The position numbers and the translations under genes were made by a program. Below are positions 1-7,013 of a DNA stretch of 7,627 nucleotides, piece by piece. Position 1 is the stretch's first letter. Each line of letters opens with the position of its first letter. Source of the stretch: Bacteroidota bacterium (lineage in GTDB: Bacteria > Bacteroidota > Bacteroidia > Chitinophagales > Chitinophagaceae); NCBI GenBank assembly GCA_023433755.1, contig JAEYUA010000175.1, forward strand, positions 1 through 7,627, in the 5' to 3' direction. The notes under the pieces were generated by a model that worked only from the letters and a program-made list of their open reading frames with translations, was not told the DNA's origin and ran no database searches.

Positions 1-76
1 GGAAGTGTGATGGCTGCGCCGAAAGAACCGCCTCCAGCTTTTTACCGATCTCGCTGATTAATGTTTCTGCTTGCAT
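1..76 (-). CDS. N-terminal fragment of an unrecognised protein
   Basis: Only the first 25 codons lie in the window; the gene runs off the left edge. The minus-strand translation begins MQAETLISEIGKKLEAVLSA and continues QPSHF. The ATG at 76-74 is the earliest possible start because an in-frame TGA lies at 82-80, two codons upstream. The visible stretch is amphipathic and helix-like (LISEIGKKLEAVL), with no signal peptide or membrane segment. A promoter-like site (131-163) and a hairpin leader (89-112) lie just upstream, which supports a real gene with its own transcription start rather than a simple extension of the mla operon. I do not recognise the family, and 25 residues are too few to assign a function. 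Confidence 0.6.
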   Translation of the reverse strand, partial: MQAETLISEIGKKLEAVLSAQPSHF

Positions 77-88
77 AACTCAAAAGAA

Positions 89-112
89 GAAGGGAACGTT
101 TTCGTTCCCTTC
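89..112 (-). promoter_or_regulatory. Strong hairpin/operator-like palindrome in the leader of the leftmost gene
   Basis: A perfect 10-bp stem (89-98 with 103-112) closes a 4-nt loop (TTTT on plus, AAAA on the minus transcript). The core arms are GGGAACG and CGTTCCC. It lies 12 nt before the ATG at 76 and downstream of the promoter-like site at 131-163, so it would fall inside the 5' untranslated leader. It could be an RNA hairpin controlling translation, an operator for a repressor, or a weak terminator for mlaD (the minus strand continues TTCTTCTTTTGAG after the stem). The symmetry is plain; the role is inferred. Confidence 0.6.
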
Positions 113-130
113 CTTCGTTCTTAGCCTTTG

Positions 131-163
131 CAAATGTAAGCGAAAGGCCGTATTCGGACCAAA
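131..163 (-). promoter_or_regulatory. Bacteroidota-type promoter for the leftmost gene
   Basis: On the minus strand, TTTG (163-160) is followed after 21 nt by TACATTTG (138-131). This matches the Bacteroidota primary-sigma pattern of a TTTG box near -33 and TAnnTTTG near -7. A start about 6-7 nt past the -7 box would give a leader of roughly 50 nt that includes the hairpin at 89-112. The site is in the 109-nt gap between the mlaD stop and the next ATG. The match is by eye. Confidence 0.55.
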
Positions 164-170
164 TCTTTTT

Positions 171-201
171 GCCAATGGCCATTGGCTATTGGCCATTGGC
201 C
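171..201. repeat. Heptad repeat array (GCCAATR family), palindromic copy at the mlaD 3' end
   Basis: Read on the minus strand, three 7-bp units (GCCAATG, GCCAATA, GCCAATG) run from 200 to 180, followed by GCC and an inverted remnant ATTGGC. The plus strand has a 10-bp perfect inverted repeat (171-180 with 191-200). The segment 171-186 is itself a 16-bp perfect palindrome. The array overlaps the mlaD stop codon (188-186). Related arrays lie at 2773-2803, 7156-7186, 7297-7327 and 7464-7494. No U-run follows the hairpin on the minus strand, so it does not look like an intrinsic terminator. Confidence 0.85.
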
Positions 202-1184
202 TTCTCTTTCTCTTTCTTCCTAAAAAACCCTCTCAACAAAAAATTATGCTGCAGCGCTTCCAGGTTCTCATCCAGTTTTTGCGAGCCGGCCTGGAGATTG
301 GCCAGGGTGCGTTTCAGGTTTTCACCAGCCTCCTTATCATGCAAAAGCACTCCGGCCGGGGACCCGCTGCTGTTCAGGTTTTCACTCACCTCCTTGATAT
401 TATTACTGGCCAGTTTCAGGTTGTCGGAAACCACGTTGGCTGATTTTGAAAATGCACTGAGCTGGGCGGCCGTGCTCCTGAGATTGCTGAAAATAAGCGT
501 GTCGGTTACCAGGTCATTGGTGAGGGAACCGGGCGACTGCAGCTTGGCCGCGTAATCAGAAACCTGGGCCGTTAACCTTTGCGCATTGGTGGAGGCCTGC
601 CTCAGACTCACCACGGCAGCTTCCAAAGTATTGGCCAGGGTTTCATCTTTCAGCAGTTTACCTACTGATCCTTCACCCGCTTCCAGTCTTTCGGAGATCA
701 TTTTAATATTACCCGTAATGGCTAACAGGTTCTGGTTGTTCTTTTGAAAAGTAGCCAGGATCTCGTCTGTATTCAAACCATTTTCCACGGCCACAATATC
801 ATCTTCCGCGATAGCCGGACCGGTTGGTGATCCGCCTGAAAGCACCACTATCTTGTTGCCGATAAAACCTTCGGAGCTGATCTTGGCTTTCGCGTCTTTT
901 TTGATAAATGGCTGGGCCTTGGTTTCAATGTTCATGATCACCTCCACTTTTGAATCAGGCGTGAAATTGATCTCCCTGATAGTTCCCACCTTCACACCGG
1001 AATACCATACATTATTTCCTTCCTGCAATCCACCTACATCATCAAACACCGCTTTTACATGGATCTTTTTCTCAAATGTTTTTTTCTGTCCTCCAAGCGT
1101 GAGCAGTCCCACCACAAAAATCAGGATGCCTACCACAATGAAGACACCCACGGTCACCGCTTTCCTGTTGTTATTGCTTTTCAT
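186..1184 (-). CDS. mlaD: MlaD/MCE-family periplasmic phospholipid-transport protein
   Basis: This is the substrate-binding MCE subunit of the MlaFED complex. It is anchored in the inner membrane and acts in the periplasm as a channel for phospholipid movement. The 332-residue protein has a short basic cytoplasmic N-terminus, one membrane helix (about 10-29) and an MCE domain (about 40-117, with VKAVFDDVGGLQEGNNVWYSG then VKVGTI). A long helical/coiled-coil tail (about 140-312) follows, then NFLLRGFFRKK near the end. E. coli MlaD is much shorter, and the long tail resembles other Bacteroidota MCE proteins. The ATG overlaps the mlaF stop as ATGA, implying translational coupling. The last residues ANGQ and the TAG stop are encoded by the heptad repeat at 171-201. 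The family call is firm; lipid direction and substrate are not shown by the sequence. Confidence 0.93.
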   Translation of the reverse strand: MKSNNNRKAVTVGVFIVVGILIFVVGLLTLGGQKKTFEKKIHVKAVFDDVGGLQEGNNVWYSGVKVGTIREINFTPDSKVEVIMNIETKAQPFIKKDAKAKISSEGFIGNKIVVLSGGSPTGPAIAEDDIVAVENGLNTDEILATFQKNNQNLLAITGNIKMISERLEAGEGSVGKLLKDETLANTLEAAVVSLRQASTNAQRLTAQVSDYAAKLQSPGSLTNDLVTDTLIFSNLRSTAAQLSAFSKSANVVSDNLKLASNNIKEVSENLNSSGSPAGVLLHDKEAGENLKRTLANLQAGSQKLDENLEALQHNFLLRGFFRKKEKEKANGQ

Positions 1185-1951
1185 TTATGCTGTATAAAAT
1201 TATAATCGTAAAAACTTTTGATCCGCTCATCATGTGATGCAAAGACCTCATCAAAACTGCCCTGCGCAATAAATTTTCCATCCAGCAGCATGGCAATCCT
1301 GTCTCCTGTTGATTTAGCGCAGGTCAAATCATGCGTGATGATGATGGAACTGGTATGATACTTTTCCTGCACTTCGTTGATCAGCTCATTGATCTCAATG
1401 CTGGTGATGGGATCCAGGCCTGCCGTTGGTTCATCATACAACATGATCTCTGGTTTGATGATCAGGGTTCTCGCGATACCGATCCGCTTCCGCTGACCGC
1501 CCGATAATTCCGATGGCATCTGGTCCTTCGTCTGCAGCAGTCCCACTGAATCCAGCACTTCATCAATGGATCTTTCCACTTCTGCCCTTGACAGGTTTCG
1601 GTAATTCTGTACCAGGGGGAATTCAAGATTTTCACCCACTGTCATACTATCATACAATGCACTATTCTGGAAAGAAAATCCCAACTTCAACCGGAGCGCT
1701 CTCAGTTCCTTTTCATTCAGCTCTTCCACTTCCATTCCTAAAACATTCACCCGTCCCCGGTCAGGTTTAAGCAGACCAGCAATGATCTTGATCAAAACAG
1801 ATTTTCCTGTACCGGACCTTCCCAGCACCACTACATTTTCTCTTTTATGCACATCCAGGTCAACACCTCTTAATACATGATTCCTACCAAAGGATTTATA
1901 CAATCCATTTATGGTGATCACCTTTTCCCTGCTTTCTTTCCGGTCATCCAT
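1181..1951 (-). CDS. mlaF: MlaF, ATPase subunit of the phospholipid ABC transporter
   Basis: This cytoplasmic ATP-binding subunit powers MlaE-MlaD lipid transport. The 256 residues show a complete ABC core: Walker A GRSGTGKS (44-51), Q-loop FQN (94-96), signature LSGGQ (149-153), Walker B IMLYDEP (169-175, catalytic Glu174), D-loop AGLD (177-180) and switch His207. The N-terminal strand VITINGLYKSFG and the SFQNSALYDSMTVGENLEFPL stretch around the Q-loop are typical of the MlaF/Ttg2A branch. Length is close to that of E. coli MlaF. Its start overlaps the mlaE stop by 8 nt (ATGGATGA) and its stop overlaps the mlaD start by 4 nt, so all three genes should be co-translated. No STAS partner (MlaB) gene lies beside it. 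All active-site residues look intact. Confidence 0.95.
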   Translation of the reverse strand: MDDRKESREKVITINGLYKSFGRNHVLRGVDLDVHKRENVVVLGRSGTGKSVLIKIIAGLLKPDRGRVNVLGMEVEELNEKELRALRLKLGFSFQNSALYDSMTVGENLEFPLVQNYRNLSRAEVERSIDEVLDSVGLLQTKDQMPSELSGGQRKRIGIARTLIIKPEIMLYDEPTAGLDPITSIEINELINEVQEKYHTSSIIITHDLTCAKSTGDRIAMLLDGKFIAQGSFDEVFASHDERIKSFYDYNFIQHK

Positions 1952-2744
1952 TTCTTAAAAAATTTGAAAGCTGAACAATGATGATCTCTTCTATAAAAAT
2001 CAAAAACATGGAAGTAACCACCGAGGCATTTGCTGCCAGGCCCACTCCCATGGTTCCCTGCGAGGCATTCCATCCTTTGTAACTGCTGACGATGCCGATG
2101 GTAAAACCAAACACCAGCGCCTTCACCAGTGACGTGAAATAATCAAGAAAGGATATGGATGAAAAAGCATTCTCGAAAAATGTGGTCATGCTGGTTTGCT
2201 CATTCGCATTGATATCAAGAAAAGAACCCATCATGGCAACGAATGCGGTATAAAACATCAGCAAGGGGATCATGAGTGTAGTAGCCATTACCCTCGTCAC
2301 TACTAAATATTTATAAGGGTTGATGGCGGAAACCTCCATCGCGTCTATCTGCTCCGTTACCTTCATGGATCCAAGTTCAGCCCCTATGCTGCTTCCCACT
2401 TTTCCCGCACAGATGAGCGCGGTTACCAGGGGTGCCAGCGCCCGCATAATGGCGATCGATACCAGGGAAGGCAGCCAGGAAGTCGCTCCAAAATCTGCCA
2501 GCGAGGGCCTCGACTGTTTGGTAAAAACAAGCCCCGTAATGAATCCCGTTATTGAGATCAGCGGCAGGGATTTATAGCCGATCTGGTAACATTGGCGCAT
2601 CACTTCCTTCCACTGGTAGGGAGGAAGAAATACTTCCTTGAAAAACCGCATGGCAAATGAAAACGCGTGATAAATCCCCAGGAAAAAGTTTTCCAGCTTA
2701 CCCGGTGTCCTTACTTCCTCCTCCGCAGCCTTTGTCTCGTCCAT
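1944..2744 (-). CDS. mlaE: MlaE-family permease of the phospholipid ABC transporter
   Basis: This inner-membrane permease dimerises at the core of MlaFED and passes phospholipid between the bilayer and the MlaD ring. The 266 residues include an N-terminal interfacial helix region (about 17-45) and about five hydrophobic segments (roughly 56-78, 90-112, 146-177, 203-222, 235-260). The family hallmark lies between segments 2 and 3 at about 113-142: AGKVGSSIGAELGSMKVTEQ, then IDAMEVSAINP. An acidic cytoplasmic N-terminus (DETKAAEEE) precedes the core. It is the first gene of the mlaE-F-D overlap chain, 73 nt downstream of the AsmA-like gene. No Shine-Dalgarno sequence or TAnnTTTG box is evident in the gap, so it may be read through from the upstream gene. 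Confidence 0.94.
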   Translation of the reverse strand: MDETKAAEEEVRTPGKLENFFLGIYHAFSFAMRFFKEVFLPPYQWKEVMRQCYQIGYKSLPLISITGFITGLVFTKQSRPSLADFGATSWLPSLVSIAIMRALAPLVTALICAGKVGSSIGAELGSMKVTEQIDAMEVSAINPYKYLVVTRVMATTLMIPLLMFYTAFVAMMGSFLDINANEQTSMTTFFENAFSSISFLDYFTSLVKALVFGFTIGIVSSYKGWNASQGTMGVGLAANASVVTSMFLIFIEEIIIVQLSNFLRNG

Positions 2745-2772
2745 ATGGTTGTCTTATGCAAACGGTGAACCA

Positions 2773-2809
2773 GCCAAAGGCCAATGGCCAATGGCTAATG
2801 GCCTTTGGC
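2773..2809. repeat. Heptad repeat array forming a hairpin between the AsmA-like gene and mlaE
   Basis: On the plus strand four 7-bp units (GCCAAAG, GCCAATG, GCCAATG, GCTAATG) run from 2773 to 2800, followed by GCC and TTTGGC. The ends form a perfect 10-bp inverted repeat (2773-2782 with 2800-2809) around a 17-nt loop. It starts 9 nt after the stop codon of the AsmA-like gene (2820-2818) and ends 28 nt before the mlaE start. There is no U-run on the minus strand. It could act as an RNA stability or processing hairpin or an attenuator, or have no function. Confidence 0.85.
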
Positions 2810-2817
2810 TAATGCGG

Positions 2818-5800
2818 TTAATTGAAATCGATAGGGGGTAGGCCTTTTTCCTTTAAAGCCTTACGGTACTGTTTCATGTACTTGCGGTTTTTCTTCACGC
2901 CAATGCTGCTGGCCATGCCGCTGAAGGTCATTTTTACAATATAATTGAAGAAGGAACGGTCTTTAAGGCGTTCAAAATATACGGTGCCGGTGCGGCCCTT
3001 GTTATGTTTGCGGATGATGAAGGTATTGGCCAAAAAGGTGGCAAGGCGGCTTCCCAGGCTGGTCTTGTTGCGGTCGGCGTCTTTCACAAGTTTGATGCGC
3101 AAATCGTGGTAATACATATTCATTTCCCCAATTGCCAGTTCTTCGTGCCCGATGGCTCTCATGTGAAAAGAATCGATGGTGCCGGAGGTGATCATAACAT
3201 TGGACAAGGGTACCAGCACAGGATTCAAAAAAGAAACGGTGGTGGGCCGGAGCCTGAGGTTCATCAAAAATCCTTTCAGGGTATCGGTATAAGATTCTTT
3301 CACACTGAGGCGCAGTTCGGCTGAATCCATAAGAAAGGCATTTACTGTAAGCTGCAGGCTGTCCTGCGCGTTCGTGTCACGGTTTTTTACATTGGACAAT
3401 TCCGCTTCCATATTGGTTAGAAGCAAAGTGCCTTCCGCCCTGGTCTTCGCATTTTTCTCCGTATAACTCAACCAGCCGTTCACCACCTTCACTTTCCCCA
3501 CTTCCACGGGCATGGTTATGCGCCGGATCATGTCCACCGGCAATGGTTTGAGCATGCCTGACTGAAATGGTGGCGCCTTATCCCTGTAAACAGTGATCAA
3601 AGGATCGGTAATGGTGATATTTTCGGCGATCAGGGAACTATCTTTTTCAAATCTTTCCAGGTCAAATCCATCCATCACCAGCGAACCGGTTTTGAGTGTG
3701 ATATAATCGGTCTGGAATTGCGCCCGCGCCATCACAGAATCCCTGTGCCGGGTGGGCTGGTATTGAAAAGAATCCAGCGATAGCATTTTTTTGTCAGAAC
3801 TGTATTCGGCATTATACCATTTTAATGTTTTGATGCTGTCGGAATAATAGCCAGTAGTGGTACGCATCCATGCAGCAATATTATCCTTCAGTAACCGGCT
3901 TACATCCGTTACGGAAGCAGAGGAAAGGCTGAGATTTCCGAATGAGGCTTCTGATAAGGATAGGGTATTATTTTTTCCCAATGCAAAACTGTTGGGATTC
4001 CTGAGATATAAACGGTCGATCACCGCGGCCCAACCCCTGTTATCACCGCTGCGTAATAGCAGTTGGGAGAGTTCCGCTTCCACCTTTCCATCTTCCACAC
4101 CTATCACATCACCATTGGGTTTCTTAAAAGTGGCGGATTGAGATCGCAATGAAAGCTGGTCCAGCCGCAAGCCTTCTTCATTGTATTGAAAACCTCCTGC
4201 TTCGAGCAAACCATTTTCACTGCGGGGCAGGTTGATAACCGTGGATGAATCATTTTTATGAATAGCGATTTTTATATCGGGTTCAATGGCCCGCATACTG
4301 CCGATGCGAATGGGCATTGAAACTGTTGACGGCCTCCGGGCAGTATCACTGGAATGTTTATGAACCAGCAGCCCTGGTTTGGTAAGTAAAAGCCCGTCAA
4401 CATCCAGCCTGCCGTTAAACAGGCTGTTGATATCTGCCGAAAACTGCACCTGGGGAATGGTAGCTAAAGTGCTGTCCAAAATATTAATAGACCTGAAGGA
4501 CAATCCTTCAATGGTGGAAGTGCGCTCGCTGGAGATATCATAAGATGCGGCATTGATTGAAGTATTGGATTTCCTGAACTGCAGCGCTGATCCTTTCATT
4601 TCCAAACCATCTACCATTATTTCATCAGACAGGTCTTTCACCAGCGAGGCAAGTCTCAATGATTTTACTTCTGTAGTGATATTGGTTTCTCCATTCACAA
4701 AACTCAGGCGGGTATTGTTTCCGGAGATATTGGAGAGATTAATTTTAGAGGGCCCTTTGGATCCACCTGCTGACGCACCTGGATTCAGGGATACCTGCGC
4801 ACTGCTCCATTTGAGTCCATCAATCAGCATGGTTTCCGAATTTTCATCAATCAGCAGGTTATTGATATAGACATTATTTACAAGGGCCGTAGTGGCTTTT
4901 GAACGGCTGTTGATGGAAATCTTGTCGGCATGAATCAGCTCTTTACCTGAATAGGCGGCGTTGATGATGACGGCGGAAATATCTTTCACATTGATCACTG
5001 CGTTTGAAAATGAAAGCCGGTCCACCGCTTCACGCAAGCCTGTGATCTCTTCGAGGTTGCTGTTCATGGTGAGATTGGCGTTACGTATTTTGAGAGAGGT
5101 AGTTGGACTCAATTGCATATCAATCTGCCCGTTCACCAATGAGATTCTTTCCAGGGTAATAACGTCATCAAGTACGCGTAACGAGCGGAAGATGCTGTTT
5201 TTGTTATTGCGTTTATTGACCGGGGTTCTCTTTACATACCTGATCACGGGGTCATAGAGCACGGCCTCGCGGGCCACCAGGCTTTCTTCAAATATGAGCT
5301 GGTACCAGTCGAGCCCCGTCAGTTCAAAATAAGGAATGCGAAAATCCCGTTCGCTTCTTCTTTTATCGGGTGAAGAAGTGGTGGTGACGGCGAAATTATT
5401 CAACGTGATTTTGTTGTTTTCGAAATGGATGCTGTCGAAGGTGTAAGCAGCGGAACTGTCTTCATTATACAAATGATAATCACGCACCAGCATATCGAAA
5501 CGGTCGACTGTTACCGGTTGCGAGGAATCAGCATAAATGCGCAATCCTCTCATTTCAAAATCATCCTTATTTGAGTTGAAGAGTGACCTGTTGTTTTTAC
5601 CGGTGATATTAATATGGATGCCAGCGCTTTTAACACCCACGTAGGCCAGGTCCAGGTCACCGGTCAGTTCCTGTATGATCTTTTCCGGGTCAGGTCTTTT
5701 AGCTTTTGTATTGGAGCTGGCAACAGAAGTATTGATGTTGATATCGAATTGCGGATTTTCGCAGTAAACCGAATCAGCCTTGATCAGGTTGTAGCTATAC

Positions 5801-6687
5801 ATGGCGCCAAAGTCAACCCCGCCCAGGATCAGCTTGTCGAAAAATATTTTGTAATTACTGGTAAGGCTGTCACCTCCCCTGGCGGTGACGGTGCAACTAT
5901 CAAACTCGATCCGTTTGTTGAACAGGTTCAACTGGAAATGACGGAAGGCCAGGTTGTGCCGCCCACCAGGAAGTGAAATATTCTGGAAGGAAGTGGTGAG
6001 GTCTACGGTTTGTTCTTCGGGAATGAATTCATCTCTTTTACCATCAACACCAGGTTTCCTGACCAGGTTAAAATCAATGTTGGAAATATAGACCGGCTCT
6101 GATCCCGGTTTGATTTTGTTGATCAGCTTTACGCTGGCATCAACAATGGCGATGCGCTGGATGCTGAAAGCCTCTAGGGCATCGAGCATGGAATAATAGA
6201 TCTCGCCCATTTGGCGTGGAATGGAGATCTCCTCAAAATTTTGTTTTTTGGTAGTATCCTTCCGCCATTGTGTGATCACGATATCGGGTTGCAGGATATG
6301 GATGGAATCGATGGTCACCTGGCGATTGGTAAGCAGGGGCCAGAACGAGCCCACCCGCATGGAAAGCCGGTCGAAGTTGATGCGATAGCTCACATCCGCT
6401 GTGGTGCTGTCAGTGCTCACCAGGCTGGCCTCTTTTACGGTGAGGTCATTGGTAAAAAAATTATAGCTCACCTGGGAAAGTTCCAGTTTGAGTTTGCCTT
6501 TGGATTCTGTGAAAACCACGTTGCGGATCATGCGGCGGGCGTTGTTCACGAACCAGATATGCAGGCCTACCCCCAAAGCGGCGATGATCCCAAAGGTGAT
6601 CAGGGTCGCTTTGATGAAACGTTTTTGTTTAAGGGGAAGCGTTTTACCAGGCATAGTTCTAAGATACTCCTGCAAATTGATGACCAT
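2818..6687 (-). CDS. AsmA/TamB-like giant periplasmic protein, membrane anchored
   Basis: The 1289-residue protein has a basic N-terminus (KQKR), one membrane helix (about 25-47), then a periplasmic body rich in alternating beta-strand patterns. This architecture and length resemble the AsmA-like clan (E. coli TamB 1259 and YhdP 1266 residues), which is proposed to form a long lipid-carrying groove between inner and outer membranes. Short internal motifs of the type hxxPxhxh recur near residues 133, 311, 480, 770, 803, 897 and 1028, for example IHILQPDIVI, AVLYDPVIRY, NITITDPLIT. A second type, LVNGQIDM (517) and VVNGWLSY (1068), also recurs. The C-terminus is basic (KKNRKYMKQYRKALKEKG). Met12 (6654) is an alternative start, with AGGAG 12 nt upstream. 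The gene is upstream of mlaE on the same strand, which fits a role in outer-membrane lipid traffic. The family-level call is an inference from architecture; the exact subfamily is not certain. Confidence 0.75.
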   Translation of the reverse strand: MVINLQEYLRTMPGKTLPLKQKRFIKATLITFGIIAALGVGLHIWFVNNARRMIRNVVFTESKGKLKLELSQVSYNFFTNDLTVKEASLVSTDSTTADVSYRINFDRLSMRVGSFWPLLTNRQVTIDSIHILQPDIVITQWRKDTTKKQNFEEISIPRQMGEIYYSMLDALEAFSIQRIAIVDASVKLINKIKPGSEPVYISNIDFNLVRKPGVDGKRDEFIPEEQTVDLTTSFQNISLPGGRHNLAFRHFQLNLFNKRIEFDSCTVTARGGDSLTSNYKIFFDKLILGGVDFGAMYSYNLIKADSVYCENPQFDININTSVASSNTKAKRPDPEKIIQELTGDLDLAYVGVKSAGIHINITGKNNRSLFNSNKDDFEMRGLRIYADSSQPVTVDRFDMLVRDYHLYNEDSSAAYTFDSIHFENNKITLNNFAVTTTSSPDKRRSERDFRIPYFELTGLDWYQLIFEESLVAREAVLYDPVIRYVKRTPVNKRNNKNSIFRSLRVLDDVITLERISLVNGQIDMQLSPTTSLKIRNANLTMNSNLEEITGLREAVDRLSFSNAVINVKDISAVIINAAYSGKELIHADKISINSRSKATTALVNNVYINNLLIDENSETMLIDGLKWSSAQVSLNPGASAGGSKGPSKINLSNISGNNTRLSFVNGETNITTEVKSLRLASLVKDLSDEIMVDGLEMKGSALQFRKSNTSINAASYDISSERTSTIEGLSFRSINILDSTLATIPQVQFSADINSLFNGRLDVDGLLLTKPGLLVHKHSSDTARRPSTVSMPIRIGSMRAIEPDIKIAIHKNDSSTVINLPRSENGLLEAGGFQYNEEGLRLDQLSLRSQSATFKKPNGDVIGVEDGKVEAELSQLLLRSGDNRGWAAVIDRLYLRNPNSFALGKNNTLSLSEASFGNLSLSSASVTDVSRLLKDNIAAWMRTTTGYYSDSIKTLKWYNAEYSSDKKMLSLDSFQYQPTRHRDSVMARAQFQTDYITLKTGSLVMDGFDLERFEKDSSLIAENITITDPLITVYRDKAPPFQSGMLKPLPVDMIRRITMPVEVGKVKVVNGWLSYTEKNAKTRAEGTLLLTNMEAELSNVKNRDTNAQDSLQLTVNAFLMDSAELRLSVKESYTDTLKGFLMNLRLRPTTVSFLNPVLVPLSNVMITSGTIDSFHMRAIGHEELAIGEMNMYYHDLRIKLVKDADRNKTSLGSRLATFLANTFIIRKHNKGRTGTVYFERLKDRSFFNYIVKMTFSGMASSIGVKKNRKYMKQYRKALKEKGLPPIDFN

Positions 6688-6731
6688 GTTTGGTTGGGAC
6701 CAGAATTTCCCATGTTTTAGGAGGATTTAAC

Positions 6732-6765
6732 ACCCCCCACCCCCTTTAGGGTTGGGGAGGGGGGT
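6732..6765. repeat. C-run/G-run inverted repeat in the divergent intergenic region
   Basis: A C-rich arm (6733-6738 and 6740-6743) pairs with a G-rich arm (6754-6757 and 6759-6764), with an outer A-T pair (6732/6765) and one A-A mismatch, leaving a 10-nt loop. Both strands therefore carry long G-runs. Similar CCCCC...TTTAGGG...GGGG elements are, from memory, common between genes in Bacteroidota. It sits between the divergent starts at 6687 and 6777 and its last base joins the -7 box at 6765. It could be a terminator-type dispersed repeat or a structural block between the two promoters. Confidence 0.7.
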
Positions 6766-6772
6766 ATCTTTG
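6765..6772 (+). promoter_or_regulatory. -7 box (TATCTTTG) abutting the DUF4834 start; likely leaderless transcript
   Basis: TATCTTTG fits the Bacteroidota -7 consensus TAnnTTTG exactly. It ends only 4 nt before the ATG at 6777, so transcription would begin at or next to the start codon and the mRNA would have almost no leader. No convincing TTTG -33 box is found at the normal distance; that region is the G/C-run hairpin. There is no Shine-Dalgarno sequence, as expected for a leaderless message. Confidence 0.55.
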
Positions 6773-6776
6773 AAAC

Positions 6777-7013
6777 ATGTCCATCGTAAAGTTTCTTTTT
6801 TATGCTTTTTTGATTTACCTGGCCTGGAAGCTGGTCTTCAACCTGGTGATCCCGGTGTACCGCACCACCAAAAAAGTAAAACGCGGCTTCAGGGAAATGC
6901 AGCAGAAAATGGAAGAAGCCCAAAGGCAGCAGCAACAGCAGTCCCGCCCGCAACCCATCCCTGAGAAAAAGCCAATTGAGGGAGATTATATTGAGTTTGA
7001 GGAAGTGAAATGA
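6777..7013 (+). CDS. DUF4834-family small membrane protein
   Basis: The 78-residue protein has one N-terminal hydrophobic helix (about 4-27, FLFYAFLIYLAWKLVFNLVI), a basic segment (TTKKVKRGFREMQQKMEEA), a glutamine-rich linker (QRQQQQQ, about 50-55) and an acidic end (EGDYIEFEEVK). This layout and the closing GDYIEFEEVK motif match what I remember of the Bacteroidota DUF4834 family, which has no known function. It is predicted to be held in the inner membrane with its charged tail probably in the cytoplasm. It is transcribed divergently from the AsmA-like gene and alone on its strand until the tRNA. Its TGA stop is directly followed by a heptad repeat array. The opposite-strand frame over it is a shadow. 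Confidence 0.82.
   Translation: MSIVKFLFYAFLIYLAWKLVFNLVIPVYRTTKKVKRGFREMQQKMEEAQRQQQQQSRPQPIPEKKPIEGDYIEFEEVK

Noticed and set aside
171..200. Hairpin as an intrinsic terminator of the mla operon
   Set aside because: On the minus strand the stem is followed by AAAAAG rather than a U-run.
169..555. Plus-strand 128-residue frame
   Set aside because: Lies entirely opposite mlaD and begins in the heptad array; its composition (Ser/Phe/Leu-rich) is that of an antisense shadow.
6211..6720. Plus-strand 169-residue frame
   Set aside because: Antisense to the N-terminal part of the AsmA-like gene, with no promoter or family resemblance.
6717..6953. Minus-strand 78-residue hydrophobic frame
   Set aside because: Opposite the DUF4834 gene and its upstream hairpin; DUF4834 has the better start, family motif and promoter.
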